Of a DNA stretch of 64,000 bases, positions 16,757 through 26,583 are shown in pieces. The first letter of the stretch is position 1, and every line of letters begins with the position of its first letter. This stretch comes from Curtobacterium sp. L6-1. GTDB lineage: Bacteria > Actinomycetota > Actinomycetes > Actinomycetales > Microbacteriaceae. The stretch covers positions 1,922,001-1,986,000 of the forward strand of contig NZ_CP076544.1 of assembly GCF_018885305.1 (NCBI RefSeq), given 5' to 3'. Under the pieces are notes generated by a model. The model ran no database searches, was not told where the DNA came from, and saw only the letters and a list, made by a program, of their open reading frames with translations. Made by a program: the position numbers and the translations under genes.

Positions 16757-19700
16757 AGCCGATCGCCTCGCGCCAGGCGCGTTCGAGTCCGGCACGGTCG
16801 AGCAGCGACGACGGCCGGACCTCGAGGTCGTCCGCGACGAAGTAGAACACCGCGTCGACGTCCTCGATCGGACGTCCGGTGAACTCGGCGTACGCGACCC
16901 GGTACAGCGCGAGCTGCAACTGCCGCCGGTCGAGGTCGTCCGCACCGGTCGGCGCCTTGCCCGTCTTCCAGTCGACGACCTCGATGCGGCCGTCGATCTC
17001 GTAGACGGCGTCGAGCTTGCACACGACGCTGTGGCCGAGGAACGGGATGTGGATCTCGCGCTCGACCTCGACCGGGGTCAGCTCCGCCCACCGTGACCGG
17101 GCGAAGGTGTCCTGGAACACCGACAACCGCCGGGCGTCGTCGTCGGTGACCGGGACGTCCGCCGCCTCGACCGGCGAGGGCTCGCCCGGGTCGAGGTCGA
17201 GCTCGCCGTCCCAGGCGTCGAAGCCGCCGTCCCACCCGCCGAGGGCCGCGGGCGCGCCGCCCCGGGCACGCTGCTCGACCCACTGGTGGAACAGGGTGCC
17301 GAGACGGGTGGCACGGTACGGACGCTCCGGCATCGGCCGACGCAGGCGTTCCGCGACGCGGTCCGGCTCGCCCAGGTAGTCCTTGAAGCCCGACGCCGGC
17401 ACCCGGTGCGGGACGACGACCTGGTGCGCGGGCGAGCGGTTGGCCCGCCGTTCCGCCAGCAGCAGGTCGATGTCGGCCGCGTACCGGCCGGCGGCGCCGG
17501 GGTTCGCGTTGCGGACGCGGTCGGCGGCGGCGAGCACCCGCGGTCCGCGCGAACCGAACGGCACGTGCGGCCACGTCTGCGTCGCCCCCTGGTCGCCGAG
17601 CGGGTTCGACTCGTGGACGGTGCCCTCCGGGACGCCGTCGGCCGGCAGGACACCGGCCGCGACGAGGTCGTGCAGGTACCGGCTCGGTGCCGTCGGCTTG
17701 ACGCCGGTCGCCCACGAGGACCCGGACACGAGCAGCTCGTGCTTCGCCCGGGTCAGCGCGACGTAGGTCAGCCGTCGCTCCTCGTCCTCGTTCCGCGACT
17801 TCACCTCGTCCTTGAACGCGTCGATCGCGTCGACGACGTCCTTCTGGGTCTCGCGTCCGCGCCAGGCCAGACGCGGCAGTTCGTCGGCGTCGCCGCGGAA
17901 CTCGTACGGCAGCCGCCCGAAGCCGAGCCAGCCCGTGGAGCCTTCCTGCGGCCGGGCCGGCAGCGCTCCCTCGACCATGCGGGGCACGGCGACCGCGTCC
18001 CACTCGAGCCCCTTCGACCCGTGGATGGTGAGGATCTGCACGGTGCCGCCCTCGGGCTCCTCCGACCGCGGCCCCATGTCGTCCCGTCGAGCGGCGGCGT
18101 CGATCCACCCGAGGAACGCGCCCAGGTCGGCTCGGTCGTCGGTCTGCACGAACCCGCTCAGCTCGTCGACGAAGGCGTCGAGGAACGCCGACCCGCCCTG
18201 TTCGTGCGCGGCGACCTCGACGTCGAGCCGCATCTCCTGCACGACGAGCGTGACGAAGTCGACCAGGTCGCCGCCGGCCCGTGCACGCAGCGAGGCGAGC
18301 TGCGCACCGAGTGCCCGCATCCGCTCGCGGCCGGCGGAGCTGATCTCGGCGAGGGCGGAGTGGTCGTCCGGAGCCGTCGTGACGAAGTCGAGCGCGTCGA
18401 CGATGCTGCCGTGCTCCCCGACGGCGACCGAGGCCCGGAACGCCGCGGTGACCTCGTCGTCGAGCCGCCGGTGCGAGTGGTCGCGGCCGAACAGCCAGCG
18501 GGCCAGGCCGTGCAGCGCGACGACGTCCGCCGCACCGATCCGCCACCGGGCCCCGGCGAGCAGACGGATGAGGTCGTTCCCCGCGGCCGGGTCGTGCAGC
18601 ACACGGAGGCAGGCCACGAGGTCGACGATCTCCGGACGCTGCAGCAGCCCGCCGGTGCCGAGCACGTGGTACGGCACGGCCCGGGCGGTCAGGGCACCGG
18701 TGAACGCGGCCAGGTCCTTCCGCGCGCGGAGCAGCAGCGCCATCGATCCGCCCGGGTTCCGGGTCCGGTGGTCCTCGAACCAGGCGGCGACGGCGTCGGC
18801 CTCCTCCGGCAGGGTCTCCGGGAAGGCGAGGTCGACGGTGCCACGGTCGGCGCCGGGGCGCGGCGCGAGTTCCTCGACGCGGACGTCGGAGGCGGCGGAG
18901 AGCGGGTGCACCACCGCGTTGGCGGCCGCGAGCACGTCGACGGGGTTCCGCCAGCTGGTCGACAGCGCGTACGTGACGACGGCCTCCGCTGCGGGGTCCC
19001 CGAAGTCGGCCGGGAAGCGCGCGAGGTTCGCCGCACTCGCACCGCGGAAGCCGTAGATCGACTGGTGCGGGTCGCCGACCGCCATCACCGGGTGGTCGCG
19101 GAACAGCCGGGCGAGGAAGCGTGTCTGCACCACGGACGTGTCCTGGTACTCGTCGAGGAGCACCACCGCGAAGCGTGCGCGGAGGTCGTCGGCGACGCGG
19201 GGAGCAGCGTCCGCCGCGGCGAGCGCCAGGGCGATCTGGTCGGAGAACTCGACGAAGCCGCGGTCCACCTTCTGGCGGCGGAACTCCTCCACCAGGTCGG
19301 CGAGGGGCTCGAGCGAACCGATCGCCGCGACGGCGTCGGTGACGGCCTTGTACGGGGTCCCGCGGTTCGACCCGGGCAGTTCGAGGAGCGCACCGAAGTC
19401 GACGGCGAAGCGCCGCAGGTCCGCCGGGTCGACCAGGTGCTCGGACGCGGCCCCGGCGAGCGCGACGACCGCTGCGGTGATCGTGTCGACGGCGCGGTCG
19501 AGCCCGGCCAGGCGGTCGTCCCGCGTCGCGACGACGACCCGGCGGGCGAGCTGCCACGCCGACGGCTCGGTGAGCACCTGGGACTCGCCGTCGCGGCCGA
19601 CGAGCAGTGCGTTCTCGCGGAAGACGGCGTTGGCGAAGGCGTTGTAGGTCGACACGGTGGGCGCGAGGAAGGCGTCCCCCGCCTCGATGAGTCCGGCGTC

Positions 19701-20099
19701 CTCGAGGGCGGCGATGCGGTCGTTGATCCGCACGCCGAGCTCCCCGGCCGCCTTGCGGGTGAAGGTCAGGCCGAGCACCTGGTCCGGTCGGACGAACCCG
19801 TTGGCGAGCAACCAGACGACCCGGGACGCCATCGTCTCGGTCTTCCCGCTGCCGGCGCCCGCGACGACCAGTGCGGGTGCGAGCGGCGACTCGATCACCG
19901 CGCGCTGCTGCTCGGTCGGGCGGGGCTTGCCGAGGGCGTCGGCGATCGCGTCGGCGCCGTACCGGGGCACGCCGGTCCCGGTCGGCGCGTCGGTGCCGGT
20001 CGCCGTCCCCTCGCCGGTCACCACGCCCGCGTCTGCCGTCGCGTCAGTGCCCACAACGTCCCTCCCTGCCGCGTCCGTCGTCGCCCCGCCCGCGCTCAC
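16755..20099 (-). CDS. adnB: AdnB-like helicase-nuclease subunit
   Basis: A 1114-aa protein with an N-terminal UvrD/PcrA-type motor and a C-terminal RecB-type nuclease. After about 50 low-complexity Thr/Gly/Ala residues come GAGSGKTE (Lys86), LLDEYQDTSVVQ (motif II) and YVALTRAKHELL (motif VI). The nuclease motif is VVDWKTGK with Asp1043 and Lys1045, followed by a QLQLALYR helix; all PD-(D/E)XK residues look intact. Together with the adjacent subunit it forms the actinobacterial double-motor, double-nuclease complex that resects DNA double-strand breaks. The start is GTG 20099, sharing GTGA with the adnA stop, so the two subunits are translationally coupled. An alternative start 11 codons upstream lies inside adnA and is not needed. 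Confidence 0.92.
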   Translation of the reverse strand: MSAGGATTDAAGRDVVGTDATADAGVVTGEGTATGTDAPTGTGVPRYGADAIADALGKPRPTEQQRAVIESPLAPALVVAGAGSGKTETMASRVVWLLANGFVRPDQVLGLTFTRKAAGELGVRINDRIAALEDAGLIEAGDAFLAPTVSTYNAFANAVFRENALLVGRDGESQVLTEPSAWQLARRVVVATRDDRLAGLDRAVDTITAAVVALAGAASEHLVDPADLRRFAVDFGALLELPGSNRGTPYKAVTDAVAAIGSLEPLADLVEEFRRQKVDRGFVEFSDQIALALAAADAAPRVADDLRARFAVVLLDEYQDTSVVQTRFLARLFRDHPVMAVGDPHQSIYGFRGASAANLARFPADFGDPAAEAVVTYALSTSWRNPVDVLAAANAVVHPLSAASDVRVEELAPRPGADRGTVDLAFPETLPEEADAVAAWFEDHRTRNPGGSMALLLRARKDLAAFTGALTARAVPYHVLGTGGLLQRPEIVDLVACLRVLHDPAAGNDLIRLLAGARWRIGAADVVALHGLARWLFGRDHSHRRLDDEVTAAFRASVAVGEHGSIVDALDFVTTAPDDHSALAEISSAGRERMRALGAQLASLRARAGGDLVDFVTLVVQEMRLDVEVAAHEQGGSAFLDAFVDELSGFVQTDDRADLGAFLGWIDAAARRDDMGPRSEEPEGGTVQILTIHGSKGLEWDAVAVPRMVEGALPARPQEGSTGWLGFGRLPYEFRGDADELPRLAWRGRETQKDVVDAIDAFKDEVKSRNEDEERRLTYVALTRAKHELLVSGSSWATGVKPTAPSRYLHDLVAAGVLPADGVPEGTVHESNPLGDQGATQTWPHVPFGSRGPRVLAAADRVRNANPGAAGRYAADIDLLLAERRANRSPAHQVVVPHRVPASGFKDYLGEPDRVAERLRRPMPERPYRATRLGTLFHQWVEQRARGGAPAALGGWDGGFDAWDGELDLDPGEPSPVEAADVPVTDDDARRLSVFQDTFARSRWAELTPVEVEREIHIPFLGHSVVCKLDAVYEIDGRIEVVDWKTGKAPTGADDLDRRQLQLALYRVAYAEFTGRPIEDVDAVFYFVADDLEVRPSSLLDRAGLERAWREAIG

Positions 20100-23000
20100 C
20101 AGGTCACCTCGCCCACCACGTGGATGCGGCACTCGGTCCCCGTGCGGGCACGGTCGCAGTGGTCGTCGACGTTCGCCAGGAACGTGCGGCCAGCCATGCC
20201 CCGGGCGACCGCGTGCAGCCGCTCGCGGTACGCCTCGCGCGACTCCGGGTCCAGGGCGCGCTGCGTCCGCTCGGAGTAGGCGCGCGTGCCCTTCGGGTTC
20301 TGCACGAAGACGAGTCGCGCGTCGGTCGTCTCCGAGCCGGCCGGCACCCCGTCGACTGCGCCGTCCGCCACGGCCAGCTGGTAGGCCGCGAGCTGCGGGT
20401 GGCCGGGCATGTCGTTCTTCTCGCTCGGCATCGAGCGCCCGGTCTTCAGGTCGACGATGCTGATCCGCCCCGCCGGGTCGACCTCGATCCGGTCGATGCT
20501 GCCGCGCACCCGGGCCGGGCCGGTCACGAGGGCGAACGAGGACTCCGCCCCGAGCAGGCGTCGCCCGGCGCTCGCGAAGGTCCGCAGGTAGTCGCTCAGC
20601 CCCTCGATCATGCGTCGGGTCCGGGCACGCTCACGGTCGGCGACCCACGGCGACTCGAACGTCAGCTCGTCCCACCGCTCCTCGACGCGCTGCCACAGCG
20701 ACTCGACGTCCACCTCGACGGCGTGCTCCATCGCCTCGTGCACGATCGTCCCGATGCCCATCGCCGGACTCGGTGCTCCCCCGCCGAACGTCTGCGCGAA
20801 CCAGTGCACCGGGCACTCCTCGAACGTGCCGATGCGCGAGGGCGACACGGACACCGTCGGCGGCACGGGCTCGCCGCTCCCCTCGGGCTCCTCGCCGACA
20901 GGGCCACCGGCGTCCGCGCCGCCCGCGTCCGCGCCGCGCGCAACGGTGCGGCCGCGGTCGTCGTCCGGCACGGTCGGCTCGGCGTCGAGGTCGACCAGCG
21001 GCGCGGCCGTCGTCGGTTCGGCGAGCCCGTACCAGTCGTCCGGCGCCGCCCCCGGCACGTCCTCGGCAGCCAGCCGGGCCAGGGCCGAGGCCGCCTCGTG
21101 GTCCCCCGTCGCCACCACCCGCCGTCGGAGCGACCCGGCCAACCCGCGCAGCGACAGCGGGTGCACGGACGGCTGCCGGTCCGGCGGCACCGGCACGAGG
21201 CGCACGAACGGCGAGGGGGACTCGTCGTCGTTCGCGACGGTCGCGATCACGACCTGTGTCGTCGCCCGCGACACCGCACGGGCGAACAGGCGGAGCTCGT
21301 CGCCGATCACCGCCGCCCGGTCGTCGGTCGGTGAGTGCGGGACGCCCGCAGCCGCCCGGACGAGGCCGTCCGGGTCGAGCAGGCTGCCGCGTACTCGGGT
21401 GTTCGGCCAGACCCCGTCCTGGAGGCCCGTCACCACGACGACGTCGCACTCCAGTCCGACCGTGGCCGAGGGGGTCAGCACGCGGACCCGTCCCGCGGTG
21501 CGGTCCGGCCCGATCGAGTCCTCGGGCAGGTCGGCGCCGAGGAGGTCGTCGACGAACACCCGCGCCGGGGCGTCCGGGGTGCGCTCGACGAAGCGCTTGG
21601 CGGCGGTGAAGAGCCCGACGACGGCGTCGAGGTGCCGGTCGGCCTCGGCGGCACCGACCCCGCCGGCCACGGACTGCCCGCGCCAGGTACTGGCCAGGCC
21701 GCTGCGCTCCCAGAGTCCCCAGAGGATCTCCTCGATGCTCGCCCCGGACTCGGCGTCGTGCCGGGCGTTCACGAAGCTCGTGGCCAGTCGTGCGGCTCGT
21801 CGGGCGAAGGCGGCGTCGATGGTGGCGAGCCGCTCGGGGGCGCCCAGCGCGTCGACGAGCAGTTCGTCGGCCGTTCGGGTCCCGCCGCCGGCCAGTTCCT
21901 CGCGGCGGAGCGCCAGCCGGAGTCGTCGGATTGCCAGGGTGTCGAGGCCACCGAGCGGACCCGTGGCGAAGGCGGTGGCGAGGTCCGCGTCGAGCGGCAC
22001 GACCCCGAGGGCCACGGCCGCGGCGTCGACCAGGGCGCGGGAGGCCGGGTCGTCCCCGGGCCGGGTGGGGGCGGCCCCGGCGGTCGCGGGCACCTCGGCG
22101 ACGGAGAGGGCCCGGACGAGCTCGGGGATCGCGGCGCCACTCCGGGTGACGACGACCATCCGGTGCCAGGGCACCCCGTCGAGCAGTCGGTGTTCGCGGA
22201 GGCGTCTCGCCACCGCGGCCACCATGGCGGACCGACTGGGCGCCTCCAGGTGCAGGACGGCGTCGGCGCGACCACGGGCCTCCCGGGCGACGGCGGCACG
22301 TTGCCGACCGGCGGCCGCCGTCCCGATGCGTCCCGTGATGCCGGTGACGAGGGTGCGGACCGGGCCGGCGTGCCGGTGCACGGTGCCGAGCACGATCTCC
22401 TGCACCCCGGTGACGCCGAGCCGCGGACCGAGCCGGCCGAGCACGTCGGGTTCCGCACCGCGGAAGGCGGAGGCGGCGATGTCGGGGTCACCGAACGCGA
22501 CCACCTGCACGCCGGAGCGGGCGAGCGCACCGAGCAGCGCGATCTCACCCTCGACCAGTTCCTGCACGTCGTCGACGACGACCGTCCGCAGTGCGGCGAC
22601 GGAGGGCGGCAGCTCCCCGCGGAGCACGGCGGCCGTCGCGAACGCGACGAGCTCGGCGGCGTCGAGGCTGCTGGCGCGGTACGCCGTGACGGTGGCCCGG
22701 TACTCGTCCACCAGGTCGCCGACGGCCCGCCACTCCGGGTGCCCGGTCTCGTCGCCGAGTTCGCGCATGTCGTCGGGTTCGACGCCGGCGGCGACGGCAC
22801 GCATCATGAGGTCGCGCAGCGCCGTCCGGAACCCGGCGCGCTCCCGCACCACCGCGGTGATCGGTGCCGGCCAGTCCGGTCCGGTGCCGTCGAGTTCGTG
22901 CCCGGCCAACAGGTCGCCGAGGATGCGGTCCTGCTCCCCGCCGGTGAGGAGGGTCGGGGCGTCCTGTCCCTGCACGGACGCGGCGTGGGCGACGACCTGG

Positions 23001-23332
23001 AAGGCGAGCGAGTTGACCGTCCGGGCCAGGGCACCCGGCGTCACCCGGTCGACCGCGGCGGCCAGCCGGTCGCGCAGGGCGGTGGCGGCCACCCGCGCCG
23101 AGGTGAGGGCGAGCACCGTCGCGTGGCCCGCGGCGTCGACGGCGTCGGGCCGGGCGGACCGCTGGGCGACGAAGCGGGTCAGCGTGCTCGTCTTGCCCGT
23201 GCCCGGTGCACCGAACACGGCCGCGTGCACCCCGTCCGGGAGTGCCAGGACCGCCTGCTGTGCGGGGTCCGCGACGAGCGCGCGCGCCTCGGCGCCGAGG
23301 TCCGGCGCGGGCGTCAGGGTGGTCGGTGGCAC
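20096..23332 (-). CDS. adnA: AdnA-like helicase-nuclease subunit
   Basis: A 1078-aa partner of AdnB. The Walker A motif GAPGTGKT is at 41-48. The motif II region reads VVVDDVQEL instead of DExx, with Asp-Asp in the metal/catalytic position. The C-terminal RecB nuclease has IVDLKTGRS with Asp961 and Lys963. Cysteines in EECPVHWF and two in the last 25 residues (HCDRARTGTEC) may be the remains of an Fe-S or structural site; only three are visible. The start is GTG 23332: TACCGT (23339-23344) ends 6 nt upstream, implying a leaderless mRNA, and longer in-frame extensions run through the divergent DUF3107 region. Divergent promoters for adnA and DUF3107 lie within 120 bp. Confidence 0.9.
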   Translation of the reverse strand: MPPTTLTPAPDLGAEARALVADPAQQAVLALPDGVHAAVFGAPGTGKTSTLTRFVAQRSARPDAVDAAGHATVLALTSARVAATALRDRLAAAVDRVTPGALARTVNSLAFQVVAHAASVQGQDAPTLLTGGEQDRILGDLLAGHELDGTGPDWPAPITAVVRERAGFRTALRDLMMRAVAAGVEPDDMRELGDETGHPEWRAVGDLVDEYRATVTAYRASSLDAAELVAFATAAVLRGELPPSVAALRTVVVDDVQELVEGEIALLGALARSGVQVVAFGDPDIAASAFRGAEPDVLGRLGPRLGVTGVQEIVLGTVHRHAGPVRTLVTGITGRIGTAAAGRQRAAVAREARGRADAVLHLEAPSRSAMVAAVARRLREHRLLDGVPWHRMVVVTRSGAAIPELVRALSVAEVPATAGAAPTRPGDDPASRALVDAAAVALGVVPLDADLATAFATGPLGGLDTLAIRRLRLALRREELAGGGTRTADELLVDALGAPERLATIDAAFARRAARLATSFVNARHDAESGASIEEILWGLWERSGLASTWRGQSVAGGVGAAEADRHLDAVVGLFTAAKRFVERTPDAPARVFVDDLLGADLPEDSIGPDRTAGRVRVLTPSATVGLECDVVVVTGLQDGVWPNTRVRGSLLDPDGLVRAAAGVPHSPTDDRAAVIGDELRLFARAVSRATTQVVIATVANDDESPSPFVRLVPVPPDRQPSVHPLSLRGLAGSLRRRVVATGDHEAASALARLAAEDVPGAAPDDWYGLAEPTTAAPLVDLDAEPTVPDDDRGRTVARGADAGGADAGGPVGEEPEGSGEPVPPTVSVSPSRIGTFEECPVHWFAQTFGGGAPSPAMGIGTIVHEAMEHAVEVDVESLWQRVEERWDELTFESPWVADRERARTRRMIEGLSDYLRTFASAGRRLLGAESSFALVTGPARVRGSIDRIEVDPAGRISIVDLKTGRSMPSEKNDMPGHPQLAAYQLAVADGAVDGVPAGSETTDARLVFVQNPKGTRAYSERTQRALDPESREAYRERLHAVARGMAGRTFLANVDDHCDRARTGTECRIHVVGEVTW

Positions 23333-23452
23333 GCTCGTACGGTACCCAGCCGGACCGACATCACGCACCGCCCGCGCCGTGCACCGGAGCGGGGTGTGCG
23401 CCGGCGGCGAACGCACCGGGCAGCCCCCGGGTGCTCGACTATGGTGAGGTCC

Positions 23453-23677
23453 GTGGACATCAAGATCGGCATCATCAACAGCCCGCGCGAGATCGGCTTC
23501 GAGACGGCACAGACCGCCGACGAGATCGAGACCGCCGTGTCCGAGGCCCTCGCGGCCAAGGCCACCCACCTGTCCCTCAAGGACGACAAGGGCCGCCGGT
23601 TCATCGTGCCGGTCGCGTCGCTCGCGTACGTCGAGGTGGGCTCCGAGGAGTCCCGCCGCATCGGCTTCGTCGCCTGA
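23453..23677 (+). CDS. DUF3107 family protein
   Basis: A 74-aa actinobacterial protein beginning (M)DIKIGIINSPREIGFET and ending with RRIGFVA. From memory its relative in M. tuberculosis is TB9.4 (Rv3208A), a small protein found near adnAB and rhlE. It is predicted to be a small beta/alpha cytosolic protein with no catalytic motif. GTG 23453 is chosen over the in-frame ATG at 23441. TATGGT (23440-23445) ends 7 nt before it, and the family starts with MDI or MEV, so the ATG is part of the -10 box. A small membrane-protein gene follows after 10 nt. Confidence 0.87.
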   Translation: MDIKIGIINSPREIGFETAQTADEIETAVSEALAAKATHLSLKDDKGRRFIVPVASLAYVEVGSEESRRIGFVA

Positions 23678-23687
23678 CCCGCTCCCC

Positions 23688-23984
23688 GTGGAGCTCCTCT
23701 TCGCCGTCCTCGGCGGGATCCTCCTCGGGGCCGTCGCCCACGTGGTCGTGCCCTGGCGCACGACCCGTGGTGTGCTGATCGGCCCCGTGGTGGGCGGCAT
23801 CGTGGCCGCCGTGCTCTGGGAGGCACTGACCTGGGCGGGGTGGCCGTACGACGGCACCTGGATCTGGGTCGTCGCGCTGCTCGGCTCGGGCTCGGTCGCG
23901 CTGGTGGTCGAGGTCGTCCTCGGGCGACGCCGCACCGCTGCGGACGAAGCGCACTACGAACGGCTGGTCGAGCAGGGCGCCTGA
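23688..23984 (+). CDS. Small membrane protein, function unknown
   Basis: A 98-aa protein with three hydrophobic segments (about 2-20, 29-48 and 57-78) and a charged C-terminus (GRRRTAADEAHYERLV). It begins with GTG 10 nt after DUF3107 and has no ribosome binding site of its own, so it probably depends on coupling to that gene. I do not recognise a family. A glycine-rich first helix (LGGILLGA) suggests helix packing or oligomerisation. Confidence 0.6.
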   Translation: MELLFAVLGGILLGAVAHVVVPWRTTRGVLIGPVVGGIVAAVLWEALTWAGWPYDGTWIWVVALLGSGSVALVVEVVLGRRRTAADEAHYERLVEQGA

Positions 23985-24072
23985 CCGGGCCTGTCCGCAG
24001 GACCGGACGGTGCTGCTGGCCTGCGCTGTCGCCGGCTCGGGGTGCTTCCGCCCGGGCTGCTGGCCGACCGTG

Positions 24073-24786
24073 TCAGGCCGTGAGCCCGAGCGCGTCCATC
24101 CGCCGGGTGTGGGCTGCGATGAGCTCGGTCCAGACCGGCTCGAGCCGTTCCTGGTCCTCCCGGGCGTGCGACGCGAGGGCCGAGCGTGCCACGAGCAGCG
24201 TGTCGCCCACGAGCCGTCGTCCCCACATCGCGAGACGGGACGCGACGACCGGGTCCTCGTCGATCCGGGCCGTGAGCTCCTCGACGACCGCGGGCTCCTC
24301 ACGCGCGTCGAACACCGTGCGCAGGCGCTGCCGGACGTCGGCGGGCAGCGAACGGAGCAGGTTCGCGAACAGGTCGTTCAGGATGCCGGCGGTCACGTAG
24401 CCGGTGAGCATGGACTCGTACCAATCCGCACCGCTGGTCCGCTCGAGGAACCGGTCGATCGCCTCGCGGTGGGGAGCCATCAGGTCGGCCGGCTCCTTGC
24501 CGCCGCGCTCGATCTCCGCCACGATGGCACGGTGCCGCTCGAGAGCGGTCGTCGCGAGCACCCCGGTGACCAGACGGCCCGAGAGCGTCGGCGCACCGGC
24601 GCCGGCACGGCCCATCGTCTCGTACAGCGACAGCTGCAGGTAGGCGGCCTGGCCGAGGTAGACGTCCAGCTCCGGGCTGACGTCGTCGAGCTGCAGACGC
24701 TCGACGGTCCCGCTGCGCGGGTTCCGCGACGCGAGCCAGGCTGCAGCGAGCTGCCCAGCACGCTTCCGGTTCCACCACGACACCAC
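24073..24786 (-). CDS. Ferritin-like fold protein of the MiaE/Rv3210c type
   Basis: A 237-aa all-helical protein. PELDVYLGQAAYLQLSLYE and ALERHRAIVAEIER resemble the ligand helices of ferritin-like di-iron proteins, and the database family near RhlE is described as ferritin-like, related to tRNA hydroxylase MiaE. Which Glu/His residues bind iron I cannot decide from sequence alone. GTG 24786 follows TATGCT (24793-24798) by 6 nt, again a leaderless arrangement; the next codon is also GTG. It is divergent from the DEAD-box helicase gene, as in M. tuberculosis (Rv3210c/Rv3211, from memory). Confidence 0.7.
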   Translation of the reverse strand: MVSWWNRKRAGQLAAAWLASRNPRSGTVERLQLDDVSPELDVYLGQAAYLQLSLYETMGRAGAGAPTLSGRLVTGVLATTALERHRAIVAEIERGGKEPADLMAPHREAIDRFLERTSGADWYESMLTGYVTAGILNDLFANLLRSLPADVRQRLRTVFDAREEPAVVEELTARIDEDPVVASRLAMWGRRLVGDTLLVARSALASHAREDQERLEPVWTELIAAHTRRMDALGLTA

Positions 24787-24861
24787 CCGCCCAGCATACG
24801 GGTCGGGTGATCCTCCTCCGGCACGTCGGTAGACTGGCCCGGACTCCTCCCCACGAACAGG

Positions 24862-26382
24862 GTGAACTTCTTGACTTTCTCAGAACTCCAGATCGAGCAG
24901 GACATCGTCGATGCGCTCGCGAGCAAGGGCATCATCGAGCCCTTCCCGATCCAGCAGCAGACGATCCCGCTCGCCCTGACCGGCCAGGACATCATCGGTC
25001 AGGCCAAGACCGGTACCGGCAAGACCTTCGGGTTCGGCCTGCCGCTCATCCAGCGCATCGGCGCCGACCCCGGCCCCGGTGTGAAGGCGCTCGTCGTCGT
25101 CCCCACCCGCGAACTCGCCGTGCAGGTGTCCGAGGACCTCGAGTCCGCCATGGTCAACCGCCCGACGAAGCTCGTCTCGATCTACGGCGGCAAGGCGTAC
25201 GAGGGGCAGGTCGAGCAGCTCAAGGCCGGCGCCCAGATCGTCGTCGGTACGCCGGGTCGTCTCATCGACCTGCAGCGGCAGCGCCTCCTCGACCTGTCGC
25301 ACGTGCAGGAGATCGTCCTCGACGAGGCCGACCGCATGCTCGACCTCGGCTTCCTGTCGGACATCGAGCGCATCTTCCAGGCGGTCCCCGAGGTGCGGCA
25401 CACGATGCTGTTCTCGGCGACCATGCCCGCGCCGATCGTGGCCCTCGCCCGCCGCTTCATGTCGCGCCCGGTGCACATCCGCGCGACCGACCCCGACGAG
25501 GGTCTGATGCAGGCGAACATCAAGCACGTCATCTACCGCGCGCACTCGCTCGACAAGGACGAGGTCATCGCCCGCATCCTGCAGGCCGAGGGTCGCGGCA
25601 AGACCGTCATCTTCACGCGCACCAAGCGTGCCGCCGCCCGCATCGTCGAGGAGCTGAAGGACCGCGGCTTCAACGCCGCCGCCGTCCACGGTGACCTCAA
25701 CCAGGAGCAGCGCGAGCGTGCGATGGCCGCCTTCAAGGCCGGCAAGCGCGACGTCCTCATCGCCACCGACGTCGCCGCCCGCGGCATCGACGTGGACGAC
25801 GTCACGCACGTCATCAACCACACGATCCCGGACGACCCGGACACGTACCTGCACCGCGCCGGGCGCACCGGCCGTGCGGGCAAGACCGGCATCGCGGTCA
25901 CGTTCGTCGACTGGGACGACCTGCACAAGTGGACGCTGATCGACAAGGCGCTCGAGTTCGGCATCCCCGAGCCCGTCGAGACGTACTCGTCCTCCCCGCA
26001 CCTGTTCACCGACCTGGACATCCCGGCCGGTACGAAGGGCCGCCTGCCCGGCACCTCGCCGCGCGCCGCGACCGCGGGTGCCGACAAGCCGGCCTCCGGT
26101 TCGAGCGCCGGTGGGTCGCGCTCGCGCAGCCGCACCCGGTCGGGAGGCTCGGACCAGTCCGCCTCGCGCCGCACCTCGGGTGACCGCCCGGCTCCGGAGC
26201 GCACCGCTCCGACCGACGCAGCCGCGCCCGCGGACGCGTCGGCGACGACGGCTGCTCCGGCCGCCGGCGAGGAGTCGACGGACGGGGCCGCCAAGCGGCG
26301 TCGCCGCCGCCGTCGCCGCGGCGGCAGTGGCTCGTCGGAGGCGACCACCTCGGCACCGCAGGGTTCCTCGGACGGCGAGTAG
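24862..26382 (+). CDS. DEAD-box RNA helicase, RhlE-like
   Basis: A 506-aa ATP-dependent RNA helicase for ribosome assembly or mRNA decay. A Q motif (PFPIQQQTIPL) is followed by TGTGKTFGFG (I), PTRELAVQV (Ia), GTPGRLIDLQ (Ib), LDEADRMLDLGF (II), FSATMP (III) and HRAGRTGRAG (VI). After about residue 385 the sequence turns into a Ser/Arg/Ala-rich basic tail ending in an Arg-rich, Gly-rich patch, probably for RNA binding. GTG 24862 is taken as start. TTG 24871 is a real alternative because AGGGTGA precedes it at ribosome-site spacing. A TAGACT -10 at about 24830 would give a leader of some 20-30 nt. Confidence 0.92.
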   Translation: MNFLTFSELQIEQDIVDALASKGIIEPFPIQQQTIPLALTGQDIIGQAKTGTGKTFGFGLPLIQRIGADPGPGVKALVVVPTRELAVQVSEDLESAMVNRPTKLVSIYGGKAYEGQVEQLKAGAQIVVGTPGRLIDLQRQRLLDLSHVQEIVLDEADRMLDLGFLSDIERIFQAVPEVRHTMLFSATMPAPIVALARRFMSRPVHIRATDPDEGLMQANIKHVIYRAHSLDKDEVIARILQAEGRGKTVIFTRTKRAAARIVEELKDRGFNAAAVHGDLNQEQRERAMAAFKAGKRDVLIATDVAARGIDVDDVTHVINHTIPDDPDTYLHRAGRTGRAGKTGIAVTFVDWDDLHKWTLIDKALEFGIPEPVETYSSSPHLFTDLDIPAGTKGRLPGTSPRAATAGADKPASGSSAGGSRSRSRTRSGGSDQSASRRTSGDRPAPERTAPTDAAAPADASATTAAPAAGEESTDGAAKRRRRRRRRGGSGSSEATTSAPQGSSDGE

Positions 26383-26394
26383 CGCCTCCAGGCC

Positions 26395-26430
26395 GACGGC
26401 CCCGTCACGATCACTCGTGGCGGGGCCGTC
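26395..26430. terminator. Terminator between the DEAD-box and PHP genes
   Basis: Arms 26395-26404 and 26421-26430 pair perfectly, with a weaker inner extension, 13 nt after the helicase stop. About 150 nt without a recognisable gene follow before the convergent PHP gene, so the hairpin may serve both. Confidence 0.8.
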
Positions 26431-26583
26431 GTCGTCCGTCGGCGCGGTGCTCGTCGGCGACACCGTCGTCGACGCGACACTCCGGCGCCGATCGCGCGCG
26501 GCCGTCTGTCGCTCTCGCGGCGGAGTCGTCCGTCTCCGTCGCACACCGGTGCCGCGACGGCGGTGTCGCGCGACTGATCGCGG

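Noticed and set aside
17286..23677. Very long open frames opposite adnB and adnA
   Set aside because: Antisense shadows. Only the last 75 codons ending at 23677 (DUF3107) are real.
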